In this document: in pieces, positions 10,276 to 22,050 of the stretch
Position numbering within the stretch: the stretch's first letter is position 1
Layout of the letters: each line of letters opens with the position of its first letter
Assembly: GCF_024139115.2 (NCBI RefSeq)
Contig: NC_085140.1
Span: 433,193,240-433,257,239, forward strand
DNA: 64,000 nucleotides
Origin: Armigeres subalbatus
Taxonomy: Eukaryota; Arthropoda; Insecta; Diptera; Culicidae
Direction of reading: 5' to 3'
The notes under the pieces: model-generated
The model's input: the letters and a program-made list of their open reading frames with translations, nothing else
Database searches by the model: none
What the model was told of the DNA's origin: nothing
Translations under genes and position numbers: made by a program

Positions 10276-10927
10276 ACTGCAGAGGGAACCAGGTTCCTGG
10301 AAACACTTCCGGATATGGCCAATGTATCCAAAAATTTCTCAAAAATTCATGTATTGAGCTTGTATTTCAAAATCATGGAGTTTGATATGTCGCAAGATGG
10401 GTTTCGGTGCTAATCGAAATTTGTCAGCTTCCCTGAGGGAACCAGGTTTCCGGGAACACTTCCGGCCGTGACCAATGTATCCAAAACCTTTCAAAAATTT
10501 ATCTATTGAGATTGTCTTAAAAAAATCATGAAGTTTGATATGTCGCAAGACTGGTTTTTACATCACTTGAAAAGTGTCCACTACCCCAGGGAACCAGGTT
10601 CCCGGAACATCCGGCACCATGTCCTGGTGATCCAACTGTATCAAAATTTACTTCTGATGCTGGTCAATAATGATTGACCACGTTTGCATCAACATTCTGG
10701 GCACTTTCGTTCATTTATCAATGGTTTTAAAAAAATGACCCGTTTTCGACTGCACCTGACCCAGGACCCCCCCCTTAATAAATTTGGCCGAATTGGAACC
10801 ATGGTCAAATCAAAAAAATAGACATGATGACGCTTCTTCCCTGAAAATTTCATGGCAATCGGACGAAAAATTAGCCCACACGGGTTATTTCAATTTTGAT
10901 TTGTAGGTCAGACCGAAACGGGTTGAA

Positions 10928-12376
10928 ATTCTGAAGTAATTTTCAAAGAAACTCCTGAAGAAAGTTGATAAGCAGCTCTGGAGCAAATTGCATAAGAATT
11001 TCTGGAAGCAATCTCGAAGAGAATTAAAAATATAATTCTAAATGGAATATTCAGAGGAATTTCCCAAAAAAAAGTTCTGGGAGAATATCCGAATCAAATC
11101 ATTCATTGTTTCAAAATTATTGTTAGGTCACAACATTGTTCAAACGGATTTATCGTAATAACCAGTTTTTGCTACGGACAACAAATTATCACTGTATTGA
11201 TTACGCCAAAATAGCTGGTGCTTAACTATTGCGTACCTTCATCGGGGTGATGATGAGAATGGGTCATAGAGGTCATACCGACAGCCTGGAGGTAAGGAAC
11301 ATTCTGTAAGCTTCCGGAAAGATACAATTCCGAAACCCCGAGAATTGCCTTCAGGATACCAGAAACTAAAAATATAAATTAGCTCAGACCAGCTTCGAAC
11401 CAATGACGTTGCGAACGAGAAGCCCTAACTATATCTACGTGTCTCACGTTTCGTTATGCAACGAGCAAAATGTGCGCGATACATGGTAGGGGAGAACTGG
11501 GCACCCCAGGAACAAAATGGCTCCACGAATATTACCATTACAATTAATAATTAGTTCGTTATTCATTATTTCATTAAGTAAAAACAAACAACCATGCGTT
11601 TACTATTATTTTACATGCAATTGAGTCATTTTGATTCCTTCATTCGGACATTTTGCCCCAGCTCCAGGACTATTTTTGAAACTTTTTTTTAAATAAGTTA
11701 GAAAGTCATGAAAATCTTATTGTTTTGTCTCATTGTTAAATGTAGCTGGTTTTGAAAATTTTTCATCTACACGTTGAAATGGTTCGGTAATTTTGATTAT
11801 ATTGGTGAAAACGTCGAAAAAGTGCATTCAAGGATAAGGTGGATTTGATCTCAGGACCACTCGATCCGACCTTTCGATCCGGTGGCTTTAGCGTTGAACC
11901 AATTTAGATTCATTACGTTTATGCACTATCTTGCTAAGAGCCAATTTCTTCACCTCCGCTTAACTCTTAAGCGGTGCTTACCCATACGCTTAAACCTGGT
12001 TTAAGCACTAAGCGCAGGTGAAGAAATCGGCCCTAAGATATTAAAAAATAAACCACAGGTTACTTCGCCTTCATGCCGTGGGGAACCTTTTCACTACAGT
12101 GAGCTTCGCGACCGTCTTTGCTCTATCCATCAGAGAGGGTCATTCTTTGGAAAACATCGTCTGCGTTATCCATGGTAACGAGACGTTCTCATTCAATGAA
12201 GCGTTGTACCCCACACGGCCTTGGACGAAACTAAACATGATCATGTCGTGACAACACATTTTTAAACGAGCCTATTGCGATTGAATGATACCTACTGCAA
12301 GTCAAATGTTGCTCTGACTATGGACTGTGACCAATCACAAGCCGGCACGTTTTTGTTTTGAGTCAACAGGCACGTA
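10928..12376. other. intergenic with one MITE
   Basis: It starts with about 180 bp of GGAATT-type minisatellite (10928-11100). About 11935-12035 is a small inverted-repeat element: CCAATTTCTTCACCTCCGCTTA and the reverse complement of TAAGCGCAGGTGAAGAAATCGG. The rest shows no recognised gene or repeat. Confidence 0.5.
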
Positions 12377-12588
12377 AAGCCTGTCCACGTTAAATTTCGG
12401 ACACTGAGACAATGTCCAACTGATTTGTAGGCATTCTATCTCTTTGGACAAGAAGGAAAACCCGCTGAAAGAATAACATAAAGCGAAGAGATTCAACTGT
12501 CGTGTAAATTGATCTCCTCAGTGGTTTGTGAAAATTTTAAAAAATCGCATTGGATGATGGGTGTCCGAAATTTAACGTGGATAGGCTT
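12377..12588. mobile_element. 212-bp MITE, TA duplication
   Basis: The ends AAGCCTGTCCACGTTAAATT and the reverse complement of AATTTAACGTGGATAGGCTT match at nearly every position through CGGACAC. TA flanks both sides (12375-12376, 12589-12590). Confidence 0.88.
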
Positions 12589-14056
12589 TATTTCGTTTTG
12601 TATTTGAAAACTTCTAACAATACACGGATTAAGTTTTCAAGAGGAAAACTAATTTCTTTGCCTACAAATATGGGCAAAATTTAGTTCGAAGTCCGTCCCA
12701 TCTTGTTAGAAGCTCCTAGTCGACGAAATTTTTGGAATTAATTTTCATCGAAACGAAATGGAACCGGTTGTCGTTACTTGACGGCAATGAATTGCTTTTG
12801 CCACAAATCCGTTGAGGCCCTTTTGACCATTCTTCGTTTCAGCTGGTAGGAAGTAGAGCCCAAAGCTACAAAACAGCTTCGTAATGATGGGGAATATTTC
12901 CGCACTTGAACAAATTAACGAAAAAGAGAAAGATTTTTCCGTCAATCCAATGGAATCTGGGACGGTTGAGATGGCTCGCTGGAATAACAGTAGCAGCAGT
13001 TCAGGCTGGAGTGAAAGAAAAGTTCCAATATGGGTGCCCAGTAATGGACGAAAGTTTGCTTTGCCCGGTTGATTCGTTATTTGAAATCAGTATACGAGTG
13101 CGTTGCTTCAATAATGATGTCAGCGTTGTTCGTGGTGGCAATGGGAGAAGAATTTAAAAGAGTATTGATTTTATTCTGAAATTGCGATGATTTTGTCGCC
13201 AACGTTTCGGTTCTAAGATTGGTACTGATTGAAATTCAAAACTTACGACATATTTTCGGCACTGAAGGTCCGAAGGTCCAATCGTTGGAATAGCCGTCGT
13301 TTATGCATTTAGTATGCTTAGCAAGAACGGATGCCTGAATACTGCTTTTATTGCGCTCTGTTTTGTTATTCTTGAAATCATATCGATTATGGACCAATTT
13401 TATAAAATTTTCTTTATACTATGCTCTGAACCATCATGATTCACGTTGCGCAAGTCCAGGTGGTTATCAGTATCCATACCTTCTGTTTTCTAATGGGACT
13501 CGAGACAGTTTCTATTATAACCTCACGTTTTGTTCCAACAGATGACAGTCCGATAAAGTAGAACATTATTTTTTTTCGTCTGCAGGAAATAATCTGTTCT
13601 GCACATACCAATTACAATTTTCCCAGATCTACTGAAATTCCGTATTAATCTGTTGCGAATTGTATTTTTCCTTTTTTTGTTAATTGAGTGTACGTAAAGG
13701 CTTTGGAATCATTTATAGTTCTGGAAATCCCACGAATTAACTCTTTTTGTTAATTTTGAAAAATTGACTGCTCGTTTTTAGCGTTTCATTATTTCGTTGG
13801 CGAAATCTAGCTTCTTACAAAATCTGTTCTATTAATAGTGACTTATTTTAACTTTCTTATTAACATTAGGCACAGGTAAGGCATCATCACCACCAAGTGA
13901 ATTAATTTGGTTTTTTTATGTTACACATTATCATCGTATGAACTGTGTAAGGCACCGAAGTACATCATGTACAGATAGTTAGGTCACTGTTCGTTATCTT
14001 CAACAGAACCCCTCGAATGCATCACCAACAATGATTGATGGGTCACATTCGCAATC
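12589..14056. other. upstream intergenic region, no gene recognised
   Basis: Overlapping frames of 60-80 codons occur on both strands at 12745-13157 but carry no family motif, signal peptide or supporting splice sites. Nothing else stands out. Confidence 0.45.
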
Positions 14057-14071
14057 GCCGTTATAAAAGTA
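14057..14071 (+). promoter_or_regulatory. core promoter (TATA box) of the single-domain chitin-binding gene
   Basis: GCCGTTATAAAAGTA, identical to the block upstream of the paralogue (1372-1386, minus). It lies 70 nt before the chosen ATG. Confidence 0.75.
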
Positions 14072-14140
14072 CAATTTTGGACAACAATACCTTCTAGTAG
14101 AGACAACAGTGCTGCACGGTGAACAAAGTGACGATTAGAA

Positions 14141-14481
14141 ATGAAAAGTTGGTAGCGCGCGACATGAAACGTAGATTGAGATTTATTGACGTTACGAATC
14201 CATTTCCAGCTGCTTCGTTATTGGTATGCATGCTGGTGGTGGTCTGCTGCATTGATTACAGCATCGCACAGATTTACATTCCTTGTTTGGGAACGGAAGG
14301 CCTGTCCCAGGTGCCGGATCCGGACAATTGTCAGGCATTTTTCATCTGCATCGATGGAATGGCCTTTCCTCAGCAGTGCGGCCCTGGACTGATCTTCGAT
14401 GTCATCACCAACAATTGTAATACGGAGGATATCTCGGTTTGTATCACAGAAGTTGCTACGCCACCGACGCCATCCGGATAG
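14141..14481 (+). CDS. secreted single-domain chitin-binding (CBM14) protein
   Basis: Predicted spliced gene: 14141..14147 joined to 14210..14481, 92 residues. Exon 1 is ATGAAAA; the 62-nt intron runs GTTGGT...CCAG, phase 1, exactly as in the paralogue at 511-1270. The spliced product begins MKTASLLVCMLVVVCC and has a clear signal peptide ending near SIA-Q (residue 22). One CBM14 domain follows with Cys 28, 43, 49, 59, 72, 80; the spacing is identical to the first domain of the paralogue, with shared PGLIFDVIT and a closing TPPTP. The protein stops there, so the mucin linker and second domain are absent. It would be secreted and bind chitin; as a single small module it cannot cross-link fibres as a two-domain peritrophin can. 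AATAAA follows at 14546. The donor GTTGGT is weaker than GTGAGT, so transcript data would settle the start. Confidence 0.85.
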
Positions 14482-14545
14482 CAGGAATATAACATCAACA
14501 TGGGTAGCGAATTTTAAAATTGTAAATGTGAAGTGATGTGAATAG

Positions 14546-14551
14546 AATAAA
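14546..14551 (+). promoter_or_regulatory. polyadenylation signal of the single-domain gene
   Basis: A canonical AATAAA 65 nt after the stop codon. Confidence 0.65.
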
Positions 14552-15699
14552 TTATATTGTTGCAGTTAATATCGTGATATTAATATAATTGGGCGAAGGC
14601 GATGTGTGGTAAAACCAGTCACCTTTCCTTGTTGGATTTGAAATTTTGGGAGTATTCGAGGAATACGCATTTCTCCTTGAGTTCCCCCAGGCTAAATATA
14701 GGATAGTATCAAAAACACGAATAATACGTACGCTTTCTCGTTCGTCCTCGCGGCTGCTGCTGCGCCGGCGGCGGTGGTCGTCACCTCTGTCCTCCAGCGT
14801 TCCGGATCAAGGATTATATCTGTGTAAGTTTATTTGAATTTCGTTGTTCGGTTTCAACTCTTTGGCACTCACGCTCTCACACCCACGTGAAGAATGGCCA
14901 AAATTTTCAGTTTTCTAGTTTGACTTTCACTGTAAATTTCCGGTACAGGATGCTATCCGTAGTTCAGAAATTTGTGGAACTTTAAAATTCAAGAGAAGAT
15001 GAACACATTACCTTCATTATTGCTTCACAATTACTGCCATTCTTGACATTTCATGTAAGTTTTGGTGCACCTCAAATGTACTACGATTTGCTTTAATATT
15101 TTTGAATCATTTCGAATTGCCGATTTCATTTCTCCTCAAGAAGTTTGTGTAAAGCGAAACACTCGTCAGGAAAATAAACTAATGCAATTAGGTTCGGTGG
15201 TGTGCGGTGGTGGTTCTGCCACAAAGATAGCTGTGGAAAATCTGTGACCGAAGATGTCTACTAGAGGGCGAGAACAGCCACGAAAGAGAATTACGATTTG
15301 AAGATTGGAGAAAGCTAGATGCCACAGAAATAATTGGTTTAGTTTTTAACTTCATGTACTTGTTTCATCTATTCTTATAAAATATTGTAAATTTTTAGTG
15401 CCTCAGTCCATGGGACTCTTGCCTGTTGTTTTGTTCATGGTTTTTTTTATCTAATATTTTTTGTGTGTGTGCGTTAAATGTTTCATCACTGTGCGATTTT
15501 TTTTTAATTATATAATTTGAAAACCTGAGAAAACAGGAAACAGAATTCAATGGTCCGATTTTCGCAGTGTGAACGATGTAGTTCAAACTGTTTGTTTGAA
15601 AAACTGCATATGTGACATTTTTGGCCAAAATGAGATTTTTATATATTCTGAATCCTCGTAAAAAAATTCGGAAGTACATGTATGATTTTTTTCGACTTT
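14552..15699. other. intergenic, nothing recognised
   Basis: No coding gene, terminal inverted repeats or known SINE/LINE motifs. The frames at 14646, 15062 and 15395-15679 have no supporting features. Confidence 0.45.
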
Positions 15700-15835
15700 C
15701 GAGTCAAGTACGAGTCACTGAAGATGGTCTTACTGTTAAGCTCGAAATACGTATCTGTCAAAGGTACAATAAAGTAGTGGAATTGAATGGAATTGTACAA
15801 ACGGGTTTTATGACAAAAGAAAATATTATATAAGT
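15700..15835 (+). repeat. copy of the dispersed 123-bp repeat family
   Basis: It starts CGAGTCAAGTACGAG and contains ACTGAAGATGGTCTTACTGT, GAAATACGTATCTGTCAAAG and GTGGAATTGAATGGAATTG, ending at TTTTATGACAAAAG. Confidence 0.8.
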
Positions 15836-15899
15836 ACGTCGGGCATTAGGACGTTAACCCGTATAGGACACGGTGTTATTTTTGGTGTTAACGTTTTGG

Positions 15900-16430
15900 T
15901 GTTACTTTTGGAGGCTCCGGAATTCCCCGAGGTATGCGGAATAGTAGCCCAATATGAAATCAATCTGGACCGATAGGAAATACATTCTTTCGAAAACTAA
16001 TTTGATTTATATTTTCGGAATGCACAAAACAAGTCTAAATATCCGGATCCGAGTCCGTTATGAAACACGTTCGATCTCTCACTCATTCCCTGTGGATACC
16101 ATATATCCTGGTGCAGACTAATTTCATTTTTGTCCGCTATCCCAGGTCCCCAGGGACTTCTGGAACCAGCTACAGAAAAAGCCAATTAAATTGAAAACAA
16201 AAACAAAAATGTGATACTTGCAAATGTGTCAAAAATGTCAATTAATAAAGTTTGATACTCATTTTGCCTCGGGACTGATTCCATTTTTGACCGCTCTACC
16301 GGGTCCTTAGGAAACTCCCCCAGTTCCCTCAGGGACTTCCGGAACCGGCTTAAAAGTGGGCTGATTAGGTGAAACAATAAACAAAAATGTCATATTCGTA
16401 ATGCCATTTGAAATTCATGAAGTTTGATGC
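15900..16430. repeat. about 185-bp degenerate tandem unit
   Basis: Two to three units share CAGGGACTTC.GGAACC.GCT, the AAACAAAAATGT.ATA block, AAGTTTGAT.CC and ATTTCATTTTTGTCCGCT. They resemble the foldback satellite in overall plan but differ in sequence. Confidence 0.6.
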
Positions 16431-16433
16431 CCC

Positions 16434-18143
16434 ACGGTGTAAAAAAAAATGGAATATTATCGAAGTTTTATGTACCTCTGATTTTTTTTCACAGAAAGTT
16501 AGGCCAGGCCTTTAGAAATGAGGCACGGCGTGTTTTAAAATATTTCATCGGCGATTTTTTGAAAAAAGTGATATTTATTGTTTTCTTCTGCAATATTCGG
16601 TATAAAAAGTCACTTGATAACTCAGCAATGGATGAATCATAGTAATTAACCCTCAAGATTGGAAATATACACATTTTTAGATTTTCTGTACAGAGAACCA
16701 ATATTTATACGGATCTAAAATGGTAGAAAATATTTTTTTTATGTAATTCAAGCGTTCCTTAAGAGTTCTTATTGTTATTTTTTTACATGAATTACAATCT
16801 TTTTTCAGCAATTATCATCTATCTCCGGCATCTATCCTGTTCTCTGTTAAATAAAATAACTGCAATTCTATCTTCCAACATTTGTGGTAGATGACCTGCC
16901 CACTGAAGTGCGCCGTATTTTGTAAGATTTATAACTTTTTTTTTTTGAACATATGATACAGCTCGTAACTCATGCGTATGCGCCACACGCTTTATTCTGG
17001 CCTCTCACTGATTATTGTACGTAACACCATCCACTCATAACATTCGAAAGCCAAACTTAGTCCTAGAACTGATTACGTAAGCCGAAGGTAACCTCATTCG
17101 TAGTAAAAATGCTTCACAGGAAACGTCATAAACGACCTCTCCAAGCATTTGGACATTTTTTCAACACCTTTTCAACACAACAACACAACTTTTCAAGCAC
17201 TACCTCAGCACAAACTACACAAAACTTATCTCTGTCTCTACACGCAACTATGGACATCATCTTAGCAGAGCTAACGCACATGCTCCTGGGTTTTGCAGAC
17301 GAAACTGAGCTCATTTGAAACGATCGCAGAGGTCTTACTGAAGATTGAAACGGTAAGAATAGACATGGTCTTCTAAAACGTAAGTAGTTAGTTTACTGCC
17401 CATTAAAGCATGAATAACCCCCGCAGATATGGAACGCATCGTTGAGCGATTTAGCAGCAGCGTAGCTTCCGTAACACACATACTGTATCAAAATTATCTC
17501 TATATAAAACTTTAGGTCATCCGGCAGCCATTTGCAGACATGAAGTATGGAAATTATGACTCATAATTTATGTGAAGCTTTTGTGGTTTTTAAGCAAAAT
17601 GTGATGTGTACCACAGAAACTTTGAGACAGTGTATCAAGAGGAAAATATAAAATATGGCAGACTGACAATGGGCTGGCTATCTAGTAACGTTGGACGAGA
17701 AAAAAAAATACAAATACAACATTTAGCAGAGAACTGGATAAAGACTGGAAATAGATGATAATTGCTGGAAAAAGATTATGATTCATGCAAAAATAAAAAA
17801 AATACACAAAAAATACTTCTAAACTGCTTAAAATACAGAAATAAATGATTTTTCAACACTTTTGATCCGTTTAAAATTTGGTTTTCTATAAAGAAATATT
17901 ACAAATGTGTATATTTCCAATTTTGAGGGTTAATTACTATGATTTACCCATTGCTAAGTTATTAATTCACTTTTTATATGGTATGTTGGAGAAGAAAACA
18001 ATAAAAATTACTTTTTTCAAAAAATCGCCAATGGAATATTTTGAAGCATCCCTAGGCTCATTTTTTATGACCTTGCCTAACTTTCTGTGAAAAAAAAACA
18101 GAGGTACATGAAACTTCGATAACAATCCATTTTTACACACCAT
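16434..18143. mobile_element. 1.7-kb foldback element with arms of about 430 bp
   Basis: The left arm (16434 to about 16865) pairs with the right arm (about 17700 to 18143). Landmarks in order: CTTCGATAA/TTATCGAAG, the CAGAGGTACAT block, TTTTTTCAAAAAATCGCC, and CCCTCAAGATTGGAAATATA against TATATTTCCAATTTTGAGGG. The 830-bp centre holds no transposase and no recognised gene; one 69-codon frame (17109-17318) has no motif. Termini resemble GGTGTnnAAAAATGG; no target duplication is clear. Confidence 0.75.
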
Positions 18144-18417
18144 ATTGCCTGAATCAGAATAGTTCTATGTTTGGCCACTTTTTTGGGCAACTTCATCCGT
18201 CATCAATCCGTTGGCCATATGCATGATACATGGAAATAGTGACAATCATTTTGTGTGAAATTGACGAAGGTTATCTTGTTTCATTCGACAAATCTCATTG
18301 TGGCCTAAAAAAATGCCCAATTTGACCCAATTTGCAGCCACCGACGATTTTGGGTAGGCGCGCCGCCGATCATAATTTTCCCACGCCGTTGACTAATCGC
18401 AATAAAAAAATCAATGA

Positions 18418-19030
18418 ACTTGAGTTGAGTCGAGTAATGTACGAGACACTGAAAATGTCCTTTTAGTTGAGGACGAAATACGTAGGGGAAGGAGAGGCAA
18501 TATGCCCTAGCTGAGCAAAGATTGCTTTAATTTCTTAGCTGTAACGATTTTCATGGGTATTTTTACCTCATGCAGCAGTCGAAAAATATAGCTAGCTGAT
18601 GCCATTTAAAAATTTTACAAAATCTTAATCGTATTGATAATTTTCACATATCAAAAAAGTGGTGATGTTTCGTTGCCTGAAAACTCATGAGGCAAAACGC
18701 CTTCAAGCTGGCAACTCTTTGGGAACAACGCACCACGCGTCGGGAAATCAGCATTCTAATATGGATAGTTCGTGGAGACGCGTAGTACATTGTAAAAGCG
18801 TTTTGCCTCGCTGAAATATTGGATGTTTCACCAAATTATGGAAAAATTAGGTTTTTCCAACCTTTCTATATTATATTATGACACTTTTTTTGCCTGACCG
18901 ACATAATTTTGATCTAGTTTCATTATGGCCATACCAAATAGGTTGAATACAATGGAGTAACCAAAAGGGGGCATCTTCTCCTATCTGTAAAGCAATACAA
19001 CGTGGTGGAATTAATTGGAATAGCGTTGAT
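18418..19030 (+). repeat. dispersed 123-bp repeat split by a MITE
   Basis: The left half (18418-18484) ends at GAAATACGTA and the right half (18982 on) resumes TATCTGTAAAGCAATACAAC. Rejoined, this gives the normal family sequence GAAATACGTATCTGT.AA, so it is a natural empty-site control for the insert at 18485-18981. Confidence 0.8.
18485..18981. mobile_element. 497-bp MITE inserted into the 123-bp repeat, TA duplication
   Basis: The ends GGGGAAGGAGAGGCAATATG and GGGGGCATCTTCTCC are imperfect inverted repeats. TA is duplicated at 18483-18484 and 18982-18983, and the host repeat is exactly restored when one copy is removed. Confidence 0.85.
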
Positions 19031-19619
19031 GTTGAATGTTGTTAAAGTGGAACTCGTCAGAATTCAATTTCAAACACAAAAGACACACATTGTCTTGGTT
19101 AATGAATAGGTTGGTTGATTAGTTTGCGAGTTTGAATGAGGCTTTATATAGTAGATTTAATCTACTAAGTATAATAATACATAAAACGTTTAACTGATCT
19201 TTGGAATTCGTCTAAGCCAAGGCCTCATTCAGTCGAGCACCTAAACCTGTAGGTGACGCGCAAATTATGTTTGTTGTGGTACATAAGCTCTTGTGAAGGC
19301 TTGAATACGTACCCAAAGTGCCCCCATTCTTATAGGATTGGTGTAGGCAAATTATTGCAGTTCAGGAGTTTCAAGTTAAGTAGCACATTAATTATCTTGA
19401 CATTTTTTTTTATTTATTAAAATCAACCAGGTCACTTATTTAATCAGTTTTCTTTGTTTTTTGATTTGTGCTATTAGGACAGTTGACTTATTTGTCAAAC
19501 CAATTTCGCAAAATAATGAAATCCCTACTGTGAATGCTTTTTCAGTTTCTTGTCCAGTATAACTAATTTTTATTTTGAAATCTTTATTTGAATATGATTG
19601 ACAAAATCACTTTATATTT
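19031..19619. other. intergenic, AT-rich, nothing recognised
   Basis: No gene or repeat boundary identified. A short palindrome AGTAGATTTAATCTACT lies at about 19150. Confidence 0.45.
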
Positions 19620-22050
19620 CTTTGTAATTTCCTGCAGATATTCCTCCGAAAAGTTTCCTTTAAAAACCTTAAAAAGTGTCTTTAGGAATTCTTCGGGAAA
19701 TTTTTTACGAATTTCTTTCGACCCCTTGAGGAATTTATTTGGAAGTTTTGTTTAGCAATTCCTACGGAAATTTCTTAAGGAGTACCTCAAGAAGTTCCAT
19801 TAGGATTTTCTTCGAAAATTGTTTAGCAACTGTTTAAAGCAATGCCGTCGAAAATTTTATTGCGAATTTCTTCGAAAATTCCACCTTATGAAATTTCTTT
19901 GGCAATTATTCCATGAATTCCTTAAAATCCTAATCTCCCGGATATTGCATAAGGGATTTCTTCGATAATTCCCTTAGGAATTTCTTCAGAACTTCTTCCA
20001 GCAGTTCCTTTAATACATTATCCGGGTATTCTTCCAGAACTTCCTGCAGGAATTCCTTCGAAAATGCTTTCATGAGTTCTTTCCGAAATTCTTTCAGTAA
20101 TACCTTCGGAATTTTTTAGTGTTTGCTGTTTATTCTTTCGGAAATTCAGTAACTCTATCGAGAACTATTAAATTCTTCAATTAAGTTTCGAAGGATTTCC
20201 TGGAAGAAATTCCGAAAAAATTTCTGAAGAAATCTTCGAAGGAATCTCGGATACTTTTCGAAGAAACTTTTAAAGAAATCCCCTAGAGAAATATCCGAAG
20301 GAATTATCGGCGGATTATTTTAGATTATTTAAGGAAAAAATTCTTGAAGGGTTCTCAAAATCTCAAATGAATTTTTGGAGAAGATTTTGTGCAGGAATTT
20401 CCCCAAATGAAAACATTTATAATGTTGCCGTCTTCTGCAAATAGAACCGCTTGACGGGAGATATCGACTGTCCTGCACTGCTAACTCAGCTAAATTTGTA
20501 CACTTCTGAGAGGCCAGTCCGTCAACGGGATTTTTCTTTTGTACCTGTACCCACGAAGCACGGACTGTGCTCATGTTTCCTCGGACGTGTTTCGTCAACG
20601 GATGCTCAATCTTTTCCGCACCGCTGATCGTTTCCAGTTAGGTTAAGTTTTATTCATTGAGACATCATCTGTCAGTTAGATTTTAAATATTGTAAGTAAA
20701 TAAATGAACAAAAGAGAGCCTGAACGGATTTTCGAAAATAATTCCCGTTGGAACTGCTAAAAGATTTTTTGAAGGTATTTCCAAAACACCTAAAAACAAA
20801 TGCCCAATGGAATTTCCAGAGGAATCCATAAAGGAATTTCCGAAGGTATGTCCGGAGGAATTCTCAAAGGAATTTATGAAGATATTCCTAATAGAGTATC
20901 ATAGGAAATGCCTACTGGTATTTCTGAAGTATTTCCTAGATTTCTTCAGGAACTTCGTGGGATTTTTTCCTTGTAATTGATTTGCAATTTCCTCAAGAAA
21001 TTCCGTTGGAGATTCGTCCAGGAATTCCCTCGGGAATTGCCTCAAGGAGTTCTACAGATTTCGTCAGGAAACGAATTCCAGAAAGTCTTTGGAAATTATT
21101 TCAGGTACTCCTTGGAATTTCCCTTAGGAATTATTTCGGAATCTCCTCCACGCATTCCTTCGGAGCTACTACCGTTACCGCCTTTGGGGAAGATAGAAGT
21201 TTAGTAAGAATCAAGTGAGCAACTAAGTGAAATTAACTATTACAAAAACCGCTCCGTTTCACTTAGTTCAATATCCGATGTAAAATTTAAGAATTGAAGC
21301 CAATAGAATATGTATACCTTTATACGACAAATGGTTTTGAAGAATTCTCCCCTTGAAGAAGACTCGAAACAGACTCGAAACGTCGGGAAAAATCTAAAAC
21401 ATTCATTTCGATTATCCAAGACTGCAACGCCGTTAGAAGTAGCTCCGATATACCAACATCAGTCGAACCCTCTTCATCATTGTTAAAGTATCCTTCCGAA
21501 AATTCCTCCAGAAATTCTTCCAATAGTTCTTTTGGAATTCCTGGCAAAGTTCTGGGACGAAATTTTCTTAAGAGTTCCTGAACAAGATCATGAAGGAATA
21601 TCCGATGAAATTCCTGAAGGATTTTCAAAAGTAATTCCTGAAGGAACTTCAGACAATCTTAGATTTGTTCGAAAATTCCTTTGGACATTCCATCAAGAAT
21701 TCGTTCAGAAATTCGAATATACCTTCTGAAAATCATTCGCAAATTCCTTTTGAAATATCTACGTAAAATGTTTTAGGAGTTTCTTCGGAAATTGTTTCAG
21801 AATTTCTTAAAAAATCTCTAAAAACTTCTCCAGAAATCCATTTACGGATTACTTCGGAAATTTCTAAGCTTTGGAAATTTGCTTAGGAATTTTTCTGAAG
21901 AATTTTTTTGGGTAATCTTTTCAAAATTCCTCCAGTTAATTCTTTGGTAACTTTAGGAAGCTATTTACATACACTGACTAAATTAGCTCTGTACACATGG
22001 TTGATTAGAAAACTCTTTTAGGAATTCCATCGGAAGCCAGTTCATTGTCA
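19620..22050. repeat. GGAATTCC-type degenerate minisatellite
   Basis: Units of about 24-27 nt on GGAATTTCTTCGG and its complement, with polarity changes (for example near 20180). Two islands do not fit: 20400-20720 and 21190-21480. Neither has a recognisable gene, although the 20329-20598 minus frame is open for 89 codons. Frames of 60-100 codons in the array are repeat artefacts. Confidence 0.75.

Larger units (their letters stand above)
3954..10927. mobile_element. 7-kb foldback element with long inverted arms
   Basis: The outermost bases TTCAACCCGTTTCGGTCTGA (3954) occur as the exact reverse complement ending at 10927. The arms stay colinear for at least 660 bp (3954 to about 4620 against about 10265 to 10927) at roughly 93-95% identity by eye, including a G8/C8 tract and the GGTCAATCATnATTGACC palindrome. 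The inner part of each arm is made of about 150-bp satellite units. The interior holds a TIR element, SINEs and minisatellites, and no transposase frame was found. Both flanks are GGAATT-type minisatellite. No target duplication is evident. Confidence 0.8.
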
